From: Chlorobiota bacterium
GTDB taxonomy: Bacteria > Bacteroidota > Ignavibacteria > Tepidaquicellales > OLB5
Assembly: GCA_022616535.1 (NCBI GenBank)
Contig: JAKEEM010000068.1
Coordinates: forward strand, 1 to 50,867
Length of the DNA: 50,867 bases
Direction of reading: 5' to 3'
This document shows positions 7,970 to 15,782 of this stretch, piece after piece. Positions within the stretch are counted from its first letter, which is position 1. The number at the start of each line of letters is the position of its first letter. The position numbers and the translations under genes were made by a program. Below the pieces are notes generated by a model that saw only the letters and a program-made list of their open reading frames with translations, had not been told where the DNA came from and made no database searches.

Positions 7970-8404
7970 ATGAAGGGGAATAAATCTGTATTAGTAAAAA
8001 TTCCTGTTTCAGTCGGTGAACTGGTTGATAAAATTACAATCCTTGAGATTAAAAAAAACAAAATCACCGAATTTGAAAAGCTGAAAAAGATTAACTTTGA
8101 GCTAAAGCTTCTGCAAAAGGAGCTCGCTAAAATTACGGCGAAAAACCGCTCAATAAAAAAAGAGTTTATTCACCTAAGTGCAAAGCTCGCAAGCGTTAAC
8201 CTGAAACTCTGGAACATCGAAGATAAGATAAGAAAGCTTGAGGCGGAAAAAAAATTCGGAAAGGATTTTATTGAGCTTGCAAGAAGCGTGTATATTAATA
8301 ATGACAGGCGCTCAGAAATTAAAAATAAAATCAACCGCCTATTTGGCTCGCAAATAACTGAAGTCAAACAGTATTCGAAGTATAAGCCCTCAAGGAATAA
8401 ATGA
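7970..8404 (+). CDS. DUF6165-like protein
   Basis: The 144-aa product resembles the DUF6165 family: VKIPVSVGELVDKITILEIK near the N-terminus, a central helical coiled-coil region, LWNIEDKIRKLE at 78-89, FGKDFIELARSVYINND near 95-111, and a C-terminal KQYSKYKP. The biochemical role of that family is not established; members are often near cell-surface glycan genes. There is no signal peptide. It begins just after the ffh operon terminator, and its stop codon overlaps the start of the cytochrome gene (ATGA), so the two are translationally coupled. Family assignment is from memory of the motif pattern. Confidence 0.65.
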   Translation: MKGNKSVLVKIPVSVGELVDKITILEIKKNKITEFEKLKKINFELKLLQKELAKITAKNRSIKKEFIHLSAKLASVNLKLWNIEDKIRKLEAEKKFGKDFIELARSVYINNDRRSEIKNKINRLFGSQITEVKQYSKYKPSRNK

Positions 8405-8991
8405 AATATATATCATATTTCATATTCGCTGCGTTTATAGTCGTAACTTTGCTTTTTTTAAGAAATGCGCTTAAGCCGAGCGATGAACCGCTGCTAATAA
8501 CAGGTGTGGAAAAATGCGGAGAGTGCCATAAGCTGAAAATGCTCGGCAACCAGCTTGAAGTGTGGCAGAACTCAGCCCACGCAAAGGCATATAAAAGTCT
8601 GTTAAGCGAAAAAGCATCGGAGTTCACAGCAAAAAATAATCTCGAATTGCCGGCTGATAACAAAGTATGCTTGAAGTGTCACACAACGGAACATTTTTTA
8701 AAGGACTTTGACAAGCAACCCGGCTACAAAACCGATGAAGGGGTCGGGTGCGAAGCATGCCACGGAGCGGGCTCGAAGTACTCCCCCGCCGAACTGCATA
8801 AGGAGGAAGAGCAGTTCAAAAAGTTCGGCGGAATTGTTGGGAGCGAAGAAACGTGCTTAAAATGCCATTCACCCAAAGGAAATAAAGAGCAGAAAGTAAT
8901 GGAAAATGTTTGTCCCTTTCAGCTTGAGGATTTTGTCTATAAGCCGGCACTTGAAAAAATTAAACATCTAGTAAACAAAGACAATTTTTAA
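8401..8991 (+). CDS. Membrane-anchored tetraheme c-type cytochrome, cytochrome c554-like
   Basis: An extracytoplasmic electron-transfer protein. Residues 4-20 form an N-terminal hydrophobic segment (uncleaved signal anchor likely). Four CXXCH heme-binding sites follow: C39GECH, C90LKCH, C117EACH and C152LKCH. His60 in WQNSAHAKA fits the distal-ligand position seen in the cytochrome c554 family, to which the spacing corresponds. Length is 196 aa. It overlaps the DUF6165-like gene by four bases. A redox partner is not visible nearby, so its physiological role (respiratory chain branch or nitrogen-oxide chemistry) is open. A separate cytochrome maturation system must exist elsewhere. Confidence 0.85.
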   Translation: MKYISYFIFAAFIVVTLLFLRNALKPSDEPLLITGVEKCGECHKLKMLGNQLEVWQNSAHAKAYKSLLSEKASEFTAKNNLELPADNKVCLKCHTTEHFLKDFDKQPGYKTDEGVGCEACHGAGSKYSPAELHKEEEQFKKFGGIVGSEETCLKCHSPKGNKEQKVMENVCPFQLEDFVYKPALEKIKHLVNKDNF

Positions 8992-9014
8992 ATAAGGATT
9001 TTTAACAATGATTA

Positions 9015-9845
9015 ATGACCAGCAGAATGAAAATAAATGACGAGTCATCACGGCCAATCGGAGTATTCGATTCAGGCATAGGCGGGCTGACGGTTGTTAA
9101 GGAGCTGAACCGGCTTTTGCCGAATGAGAAAATTATTTACTTCGGCGATACTGCAAGGGTGCCGTACGGAAATAAATCGAAGGAAACAGTTATACATTAC
9201 TCGCTGCAGGTAGCGTATTTTTTGATGAAGAAAAAAATCAAAATGCTTGTCATAGCATGCAATACTGCATCTTCGGTATCGCTCCCGACACTAAAGCGCC
9301 ATTTTCACATTCCGATACTCGGCGTTATCGAACCGGGTGCAAAGAGCGCAATCGCAGCAAGCAGAACAGATAATGTGGGGGTAATCGGAACGCTTGGTAC
9401 GGTTAAATCAAACTCATACAAAAAAGCATTAAAGAAAATAAAAAGAAGCGTTAAGGTTTACCAGCATGCATGTCCTTTATTTGTACATTTGGCAGAGGAC
9501 GGCTGGAATAAAAATAAAATTGCGCAAATGATTTCGGATGAATACCTTAAATCGTTCAAAGGCAAAAATATAGATTCGCTAATTTTGGGATGCACGCATT
9601 ATCCTATCTTAAAGCAAGTAATACAGAATTCAGCAGGAAAAAAAGTTAAGCTTATCGATTCAGGCAGGGAAACAGCGAAGGAAGTCAATCGCATTCTGCA
9701 AAAGAAATGCCTGCTGAACATTCATAAAAAGACGGAGAAAAATCACTCAATATTTTATGTTTCGGATTTCCCCCACAAGTTTAAGGACGTAAGCCAGAGG
9801 TTTTTATCGAAAGAACTGAAACATGTTCATAAGGTTAAGCTGTAA
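9015..9845 (+). CDS. murI: Glutamate racemase
   Basis: MurI converts L-glutamate to D-glutamate for peptidoglycan. The two catalytic cysteines are present: C82 in ACNTAS and C193 in GCTHYP. DSGIGGLTV (19-27) and GDTARVPYG (44-52) are the other signatures. Length is 276 aa by the ATG at 9015; an in-frame ATG four codons on is also possible. It stands between the cytochrome gene (23 bases upstream) and pyrE, with a GGGCGAGG hairpin in the downstream gap. Confidence 0.96.
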   Translation: MTSRMKINDESSRPIGVFDSGIGGLTVVKELNRLLPNEKIIYFGDTARVPYGNKSKETVIHYSLQVAYFLMKKKIKMLVIACNTASSVSLPTLKRHFHIPILGVIEPGAKSAIAASRTDNVGVIGTLGTVKSNSYKKALKKIKRSVKVYQHACPLFVHLAEDGWNKNKIAQMISDEYLKSFKGKNIDSLILGCTHYPILKQVIQNSAGKKVKLIDSGRETAKEVNRILQKKCLLNIHKKTEKNHSIFYVSDFPHKFKDVSQRFLSKELKHVHKVKL

Positions 9846-9897
9846 GATTGCGGAGTGCGGAGTTGTGATTGCGGAATAATATTATAAAAAATTATTT

Positions 9898-9916
9898 GGG
9901 CGAGGAAACCTCGCCC
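9898..9916. repeat. GGGCGAGG/CCTCGCCC hairpin
   Basis: Perfect 8-bp arms around AAA in the murI-pyrE gap. The left side is preceded by ATTGCGGAG-like direct repeats (9847-9875). It looks like an interspersed repeat; there is no T run for a terminator. Confidence 0.6.
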
Positions 9917-9936
9917 CTACAGAAAAAATTTTAATA

Positions 9937-10530
9937 ATGACTGAAACCGAAATCATCCAAATATTCAAAGATACAGGAGCTTTGCTGGAGGGGCACTTTG
10001 TGCTGACATCGGGTCTGCACAGTCAGCATTATGTTGAAAAATTCAGGGTGCTTGAGCAGCCGAAATATACGGAAATGCTATGCAGGGAGCTCGCAAAAAA
10101 ATTTAAGGATGACAACATCACCGTTGTTGCCGGTCCGATGACGGGGGGAATAATTCTTGCTTACGAAACGGGCAAACAGCTCGGGACAAAGGCGATATTT
10201 ACCGAGCGCGTCGAAGGAAAAATGAAATTCCGCAGAGGGTTTACGCTCTCTCCTTCTGACAGAGTGCTTATAGTGGAAGATATTATAACAACCGGCGGAA
10301 GCGTGAATGAGGTTATCGAATCAATCAAGGTTGTTGGTGAAAACACCAACAACGGGGTTCCGACTATCGTTGGTATAGGTGCACTTGTAGACAGAAGTAA
10401 TGGCAAGGCGGAGTTCGGCTATCCGTTTAAGCCGCTCGTGAAGATGGATGCAGTGGCTTATAAAACGGAGGAATGTCCATTATGCAAGGGAAATGTACCC
10501 ATTACCAGGCCGGGAAGCACAGGAAAGTAG
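9937..10530 (+). CDS. pyrE: Orotate phosphoribosyltransferase
   Basis: PyrE joins orotate to PRPP to give orotidine 5'-monophosphate in pyrimidine synthesis. The PRPP-binding loop VLIVEDIITTGGS lies at 110-122. HFVLTSGLHSQHYVEKF (20-36) and AGPMTGGI (65-72) are typical of the thermophile-type long PyrE. The C-terminal CPLCKGNVP segment, with a Cys pair, is also usual in that subgroup. Length is 197 aa. No other pyrimidine gene is nearby. Confidence 0.94.
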   Translation: MTETEIIQIFKDTGALLEGHFVLTSGLHSQHYVEKFRVLEQPKYTEMLCRELAKKFKDDNITVVAGPMTGGIILAYETGKQLGTKAIFTERVEGKMKFRRGFTLSPSDRVLIVEDIITTGGSVNEVIESIKVVGENTNNGVPTIVGIGALVDRSNGKAEFGYPFKPLVKMDAVAYKTEECPLCKGNVPITRPGSTGK

Positions 10531-10658
10531 TCCCCTAAAAATAATAATTACGTTTTTCTCTTTTAAAAAATTCCTTATATTAATAATACAGGTATTTTGC
10601 TGGCAATTAAAACCAAAGGCTTGTGTTAAGCCGTTTTAAAAATTTAATCAGCAAAAAA

Positions 10659-12020
10659 ATGAAACCTTCAATTCCATCTTCATTAAAAATTTTTGCTTTC
10701 CTTTTTATTCCATCTATCTTATTTTCACAGACAAGCTTCAACATGTATTTGCTTAGCCGTTTAGACCCCCATCCGTATTCAGCGGGAAATTCAATCGGAT
10801 GCTGGGGATACGTTCAAAACGGAAGAGAATACGGAATCTTCGCAGCCAATAACGGCACATCATTTATAGACGTAACAGATTCCGCCAACATTCACGAAGT
10901 AGATTATCTCACAAGTTTTTACTCAAATTGGAGGGACTTCAAAATATACCAGCATTACATATATATCGTAAATGACGTAGCTGGAGGAATGCAGATAGCT
11001 GACCTTCAGTATCTTCCGGATTCAGTTCATCTTGTTTCAACTTATACTTTCACCGGGTTCTCAAGAGCACACACTATTCAGCAGTCGGGTCCGTATTTAT
11101 ATTTAAACGGAGGCAATTATCTCACGGGCGGAGTTGTGGTTCTGGATATTACAAATCCGACCCAGCCGGTTAAAAGAGGGCAGTGGGAAGTGCAGTATGT
11201 TCATGATGAGAGAGTCTTAAACGACACACTTTGGGCGTGCAATATTTATACAGGCAAAATAAGCGTAATCAATGCAGCCAATAAAGACAGCCTGAAACTG
11301 GTAACAAGCTGGACAAACGGGTCAGGTCCAATGCCGCACAACTGTGCTTTAACAAACGACCGGAGATTCCTTTTTGTTACAGATGAAATACTGAACCCCG
11401 TCGGAAGGCTGAAAGTGTGGAACGTGGAAGACATATTTAATCCTGTCTATGTTGCAACATGGTTTCCGGCAGGAGGCGATTCATCCAATGTTCACAATAT
11501 TGAAATTTACGACAGCCTTGCCGTTATTTGTCATTACACCGCCGGAATAAGAGTTTTGAATATTTCAAATCCTGCAAGTCCAGTTGAGATTGCCTGGTAT
11601 GATACATATCCGCAAAACAACGGCAATACTTGGAACGGCTGCAAGGGAATTTACATGCTGCCCTCAGGCAAGATACTGGCTAATGATAAGCAAACAGGTT
11701 TTTACATAGTCAAAATGGGCAATCCGATTGGAATAGAGCCGATTAGCAATGTAGCTGCAGCATATTCATTAAGACAAAACTACCCAAATCCTTTTAACCC
11801 GCTTACAAATATAGAATTTTCAATTCCGAAAAATTCTAATGTTACTTTAAAAATTTTCGATATCACGGGAAGAGAAGCTGCAACCTTAATTAACGGTTAT
11901 ATAAGGGGGGGTTATAACAGGATAACATATGACGGCTCTAACTTAGCAAGCGGTATATATTTTTATAAGCTAACAACAGAAGAATATGCAGAAACAAAAA
12001 AGATGATATTGGTTAAATAG
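10659..12020 (+). CDS. Secreted LVIVD-repeat (choice-of-anchor B type) protein with type IX sorting domain
   Basis: A surface or secreted beta-propeller-like protein. From the ATG at 10659 a signal peptide runs to about residue 23 (FSQ cut site). The body has LVIVD-type repeats, for example VVVLDITNPTQPVKRGQW and IRVLNISNPASPVEIAWY. The last 80 or so residues are a type IX secretion C-terminal domain: YSLRQNYPNPFNP, then LKIFDITGREAATL, then ETKKMILVK. A GTG at 10623 is in frame, but the later ATG places the signal peptide correctly. The function of the propeller is unknown. A remnant of a second sorting tail lies directly downstream. Confidence 0.88.
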   Translation: MKPSIPSSLKIFAFLFIPSILFSQTSFNMYLLSRLDPHPYSAGNSIGCWGYVQNGREYGIFAANNGTSFIDVTDSANIHEVDYLTSFYSNWRDFKIYQHYIYIVNDVAGGMQIADLQYLPDSVHLVSTYTFTGFSRAHTIQQSGPYLYLNGGNYLTGGVVVLDITNPTQPVKRGQWEVQYVHDERVLNDTLWACNIYTGKISVINAANKDSLKLVTSWTNGSGPMPHNCALTNDRRFLFVTDEILNPVGRLKVWNVEDIFNPVYVATWFPAGGDSSNVHNIEIYDSLAVICHYTAGIRVLNISNPASPVEIAWYDTYPQNNGNTWNGCKGIYMLPSGKILANDKQTGFYIVKMGNPIGIEPISNVAAAYSLRQNYPNPFNPLTNIEFSIPKNSNVTLKIFDITGREAATLINGYIRGGYNRITYDGSNLASGIYFYKLTTEEYAETKKMILVK

Positions 12021-12051
12021 CAAGTTGCAGCGAAGCGGGGGTACCCTCTGG

Positions 12052-12141
12052 GTCAATCCCGCCTGGCGGGACGGCGTTTATTTTTATACATTGAGAGCAG
12101 AGGGCTTTTCCGAAACGAAGAAAATGATACTGATTAAATGA
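12052..12141 (+). pseudogene. Remnant of a second type IX sorting-domain tail
   Basis: Thirty-two bases after the previous stop, an open frame reads VYFYTLRAEGFSETKKMILIK and then stop (12076-12141), a textbook end of a type IX sorting domain but with no gene body. A 15-bp palindrome (12057-12071) sits in frame just before it. Removing the palindrome gives VNGVYFY, the expected family sequence. This looks like the leftover of a duplicated or deleted neighbouring cargo gene. Confidence 0.7.
12057..12071. repeat. 15-bp palindrome inside the sorting-domain remnant
   Basis: TCCCGCCTGGCGGGA: 7-bp arms around one base. Its length is a multiple of three, so the remnant frame stays open through it. 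Confidence 0.75.
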
Positions 12142-12179
12142 TATTGATTAAATGATTTTGATTAAATGATATTGATTAA
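12124..12179 (+). repeat. 14-bp tandem repeat, four copies
   Basis: Four contiguous copies of ATGATATTGATTAA (first copy has C at position 7, third has T at position 6). The first copy encodes the MILIK end of the sorting-domain remnant, so the array grew from the end of that frame. Confidence 0.85.
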
Positions 12180-12269
12180 ATGAAACTGGAAAATCAAGTT
12201 TTCATTTGCGGCATTAAAAAAATAATGAAAATCTAATTCTTACGAAATAAAACGGCAACAATCGCGGAA

Positions 12270-12277
12270 TATTTTTG
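12270..12277 (+). promoter_or_regulatory. Candidate -7 element TATTTTTG for the acidic small protein
   Basis: TAnnTTTG match ending 50 bases before the ATG at 12328; no -33 element is obvious. It makes an ATG at 12280 unlikely as start because transcription would begin at about that point. Confidence 0.4.
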
Positions 12278-12327
12278 TAATGGATTTTAAAACAAAACAA
12301 TTAATCAAAATATTCCGGAGGTTTAAA

Positions 12328-12522
12328 ATGCTGGCAGCAATTTATGACACCGAAAACAACTACTGGGATAAAATATTAAACCAGGAAGGCGATGTTGAGC
12401 TTGAAGACGAAGAAACAGAGGAGGAAGAAGAGGATGAAAACAAAGGCAGAGAAAAGACACCCGATTTAAAAGAAGACATATTTAAAGACGATGATAACAT
12501 AGCAATAGCAGAGTGTTTTTAG
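12328..12522 (+). CDS. Small acidic protein of unknown function
   Basis: A 64-aa product with no recognised family. The start at 12328 is chosen because GGAGG lies at 12317-12321, six bases before it; the frame also opens at 12280. The N-terminal part (MLAAIYDTENNYW) is followed by an extreme acidic run at about 20-40 (mostly Glu and Asp), and the tail ends AIAECF. There is no signal peptide. The coding status rests on the strong ribosome binding site and the upstream TAnnTTTG motif. Confidence 0.5.
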   Translation: MLAAIYDTENNYWDKILNQEGDVELEDEETEEEEEDENKGREKTPDLKEDIFKDDDNIAIAECF

Positions 12523-12545
12523 CATAAAATCATTAATACCCCCGG

Positions 12546-12596
12546 CCTGTCACAGTATCTGTCACAGTATCCTGTCACAGTATCCTGTCACAGTAT
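12546..12596. repeat. 13-bp tandem repeat, four copies
   Basis: CCTGTCACAGTAT four times (second copy lacks one C). Each unit holds the near-palindrome CTGTCACAG. The rest of the 293-base gap before ppiD contains no gene. Confidence 0.85.
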
Positions 12597-12718
12597 AAAG
12601 GCAGGCAATAATCCGCTCGCTAATAATAAAGAGGGCGGAGTTTTTATTGCCCCACCGCTGTTTATGAATTAAAACAAAATGAACCAATAACCTTTTTTTG
12701 CGCGGATTTTCGCTTTAC

Positions 12719-12750
12719 ATTGATTATTCTTTAACATAAAGGTATATTTG
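12719..12750 (+). promoter_or_regulatory. Bacteroidota-type promoter of ppiD
   Basis: ATTG (12719-12722), 20-base spacer, TATATTTG (12743-12750). The same spacing is found before tig and dnaN. A transcript would start near 12757. Confidence 0.65.
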
Positions 12751-12815
12751 CGTTTGCATTTTTTTGAGAATTTTACCTGTTCACACAGGGGTAAAGGAGT
12801 CATACTGCATAACAT

Positions 12816-14927
12816 ATGGGCTTAATGAATAAGCTGCGCGATAAGACGCACATCATACTGATAATACTTATACTTGCTTTTCTGGCTACGATAGTTTTTG
12901 AGTGGGGTATGGATTATCTCGGCTTAAGGGGAGGAGTAGTAACAGAACTTGGATCGGTTAACGGACAGGAGGTAAAATACGCTGATTTTGAGAACCAGGT
13001 TAACTTTGCAATCGAGCAGCAGAAGCAGCAGACAGGCGAAGACCCGGACGAAACTGTAATCCAGCTTATAAGAGACCAGGTTTGGGAACAGATGATATCA
13101 CAAATTCTGGCTGAGCAGGAAATTAAAAGACTTGGAATTCAAGTAACAAACCAGGAAATATTAAACTGGGTTTACAATTCCCCGCAAACGCTTCCCGAAC
13201 CGATTAAAAGGAACTTTATTGATTCAACCGGGCAATTTAATATGGCGGTTTACCAGCAGGCTCTTGCGACAAAGACCCCAGAAGTGCAAAAATTCTGGGC
13301 GCAGGTTGAAGATTACCTGAGGCAAACCCTGCTGTCACAAAAGCTTCAAAGCGTAATCACTGCAACAGTCAGAGTTACCGAGGGCGAAGTGCTTCAAAAG
13401 TTTAAGGACGAAAATATACTTGCCAACTTTGACTATATATTTTTGGATGTAAATTCCATTCAGGATAACCAGGTTCTAATAAGCGAAGAGGATTTAAAAT
13501 CGTACTACGAAAAAAATAAGGAAAATTTCAAAAGGGATGAATCCGTAAAGCTGAGATATGTATTGTTCCCCGATCAGGCTACGATGGACGACACCATCCT
13601 AACAGAAAAACAGCTTCGAGTGCTTGTTAAGGAACTGAAGAAATTCAATCCCGCTGATTCCACTACATGGAGTGTTGTAAATGATTACTCTCTTTCAAAA
13701 TACGAAAACAAATTTTTCAAACCGAACGAAATATCATCAGAAGTAGCCGGCTATTTATTTAAGGAGGCAAAAGACAGTATCTCCGACGTTATAAAAGCTT
13801 CCGACGGCTTTCACATCGTAAAGCTGCTGGATACAAAAGAAGGAGAGGACGTTTTTGTAAATGCATCCCATATTTTGATTAATTTCGAAACCGATACAGC
13901 GGGCGCTAAGCTGAAGGCGGAACAGCTTCTTCAGAGATTAAAAAACGGCGAAGATTTTGCCAAACTTTCTGCAGATAATTCCGATGACCCCGGAAATAAA
14001 TTCGTAGGCGGCAGTCTCGGCTGGTTTACAAAAGGGGCAATGGTTAAAGAATTTGAAGACGCAGTAATGGGAGGAAATATCGGTGAAGTAAAAGGGCCTG
14101 TTAAAACGCAGTTCGGATACCACTTAATTAAAATAAACGACAGGCAAAAAAAGGAATTTAAATTTGCCGATATTAAAATGATTGTCAAGTCATCGTCAAA
14201 AACAAGAGACGCAGCAAGAAAACAAGCCGAGGACTTCGCATATGTAACCCGGAAAGGAAATTTTGACGAAGAGGTAAAGAAGCTCGGACTTCAGATAACC
14301 GAAATTCCTAATTTTATAACTAAGGGGTCATTCATTCCAGGCACAGGACAAAATAAATCAGTCACTAAATTTGGTATGGATGAGAAAAAAGGGGCAATCA
14401 GCGACCCTATGAAAGTTCAGAATGGATACGCTGTTTACATGATTGCGGATAAAGTCCCTGCGGGCTATATTTCTTTTGAAGAAATTAAAGGTACCCAGCT
14501 TTTGCTCAGCGTAAAGGTTGAAAAAAAGCTTGATTTTCTGAAGCAACGGGCAGAGGAATTAAAAGGGAAAATTACCGGAAACTTAAGCTCTATTAACACG
14601 CTTGATACTAATATTAAGGTTCAATCCACGGACAGTGTTTCGGTATCAAAGCCGAATCCTTTAATCGGAACCGATTTTGATTTTAACAATACCGTTTTTA
14701 AAATTCAGGCCGGGCAGATTTCTGACCCTATTAGGACAAACCGCGGTTATTTTATAGTTCATATGAAATCGATAACTCAGTTTGACCAGAATAAATACCA
14801 GCAGGATTACGAAATCATCAAAAGCGGAATATTGACTCAGAAAAAACAGACAATTCTGCAGGACTGGATTACGGAATTAAAGGATAAAGCCGTTATCGTA
14901 GATAACAGGGATAAATTTTACCGGTAG
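12816..14927 (+). CDS. ppiD: PpiD-like membrane-anchored peptidyl-prolyl isomerase / periplasmic chaperone
   Basis: PpiD-type foldases sit at the periplasmic face of the inner membrane and help newly exported proteins fold. Residues 10-28 form an N-terminal transmembrane anchor after a short basic segment. A SurA-N-like helical domain covers about 40-200 and a parvulin (PpiC) domain about 346-444, with NASHILINF, GGSLGWFTKG and FGYHLIKI as its signatures. A second, degenerate parvulin-like region follows towards 660. Length (703 aa) matches PpiD of this phylum. The strongest ribosome binding site (AAAGGAG at 12792-12798) is rather far from the ATG, and an ATG three codons later is possible. 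It precedes an outer-membrane barrel gene, a fitting neighbour. Confidence 0.88.
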   Translation: MGLMNKLRDKTHIILIILILAFLATIVFEWGMDYLGLRGGVVTELGSVNGQEVKYADFENQVNFAIEQQKQQTGEDPDETVIQLIRDQVWEQMISQILAEQEIKRLGIQVTNQEILNWVYNSPQTLPEPIKRNFIDSTGQFNMAVYQQALATKTPEVQKFWAQVEDYLRQTLLSQKLQSVITATVRVTEGEVLQKFKDENILANFDYIFLDVNSIQDNQVLISEEDLKSYYEKNKENFKRDESVKLRYVLFPDQATMDDTILTEKQLRVLVKELKKFNPADSTTWSVVNDYSLSKYENKFFKPNEISSEVAGYLFKEAKDSISDVIKASDGFHIVKLLDTKEGEDVFVNASHILINFETDTAGAKLKAEQLLQRLKNGEDFAKLSADNSDDPGNKFVGGSLGWFTKGAMVKEFEDAVMGGNIGEVKGPVKTQFGYHLIKINDRQKKEFKFADIKMIVKSSSKTRDAARKQAEDFAYVTRKGNFDEEVKKLGLQITEIPNFITKGSFIPGTGQNKSVTKFGMDEKKGAISDPMKVQNGYAVYMIADKVPAGYISFEEIKGTQLLLSVKVEKKLDFLKQRAEELKGKITGNLSSINTLDTNIKVQSTDSVSVSKPNPLIGTDFDFNNTVFKIQAGQISDPIRTNRGYFIVHMKSITQFDQNKYQQDYEIIKSGILTQKKQTILQDWITELKDKAVIVDNRDKFYR

Positions 14928-15002
14928 CTCTAAAAAATCATCTGCTGTAAAAAAATCATTGCCTGTAAAAAATAATTCGCTGTAAAAATAATTGCCTGTA
15001 AC
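14928..15002. repeat. 16-17 bp imperfect tandem repeat
   Basis: About four and a half copies of GCCTGTAAAAAATAATT fill the whole space from the ppiD stop to the TTG start of the barrel gene. The partial last copy runs into that start codon. Confidence 0.75.
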
Positions 15003-15767
15003 TTGGGTTACAAAAAATTAATAGTAATTTTAGCATTGAGCTTTGCCTCTGTTGGAAGCACTGTTTTCCTCAAGGCTCAAACAATGATTGATAAATCACC
15101 TTATTACGATAATTCGAAAAAGTTTTCAGTATCGGTCTACGGAATGTACATTTCCTCAGGCGAGCTGCAGAATAACATCAACAACCCCGACCCTTTCCTG
15201 CGCGATGCTTCGATTGAGCTGAAAGGCGGCTACGGATACGGCGGAGAAATTATATACAATCCGAATTTATATGATTTAGGAATCGGGTTTTACCTGTCAT
15301 CGGAATACATAAAAATCACAGATGACGAGCTTGCACTAAGATTTATTGAAGACTCCGCCTCTGCCTCGGTTAGATTTATCGAGGAAATTTATATGATACC
15401 ATTTGAGGCTGGACTGAAATGGAGTCTTCCGGTCGGCTCAGACAGGTTTAAAATATATATTGGCGGGGGAGCCGGTGTTTATTTCGGAGACAGGAAAAGG
15501 TCAATTGGACAATTAAGAACTTCCACAATTTCCAAAAAACCCGGCTTCAGTTTGAATGTTTTGTCTGGAATTGAGTATTATTTCGGGAGGAACTTATCGC
15601 TTGATTTTGAGTTTAAATTCAGAGACGCGTCGTTTGAAGCCGAAAGTATGTTCGGCGCGGATTATATTAATATCAACGGGCATGACTTCAGGCTCGAAAA
15701 CCCGTTCAGGTCTAGGCTCCTGATTAACGGAACCAGGCTGTCGCTCGGGTTAAAATATAACTTTTAG
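15003..15767 (+). CDS. Outer-membrane beta-barrel protein of unknown function
   Basis: The N-terminus is a signal peptide ending near residue 26 (FLKAQT). The rest (254 aa in total) alternates hydrophobic and polar residues with Gly and aromatic residues, as in 8-10-stranded porin-like barrels, and ends in LSLGLKYNF with a terminal Phe as expected for Bam-dependent insertion. No enzymatic motif is seen. The start is a TTG at 15003; the region before it is a tandem repeat. No ATG lies at the signal peptide position. Confidence 0.75.
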   Translation: MGYKKLIVILALSFASVGSTVFLKAQTMIDKSPYYDNSKKFSVSVYGMYISSGELQNNINNPDPFLRDASIELKGGYGYGGEIIYNPNLYDLGIGFYLSSEYIKITDDELALRFIEDSASASVRFIEEIYMIPFEAGLKWSLPVGSDRFKIYIGGGAGVYFGDRKRSIGQLRTSTISKKPGFSLNVLSGIEYYFGRNLSLDFEFKFRDASFEAESMFGADYININGHDFRLENPFRSRLLINGTRLSLGLKYNF

Positions 15768-15782
15768 TTACCACTTTAGAGA

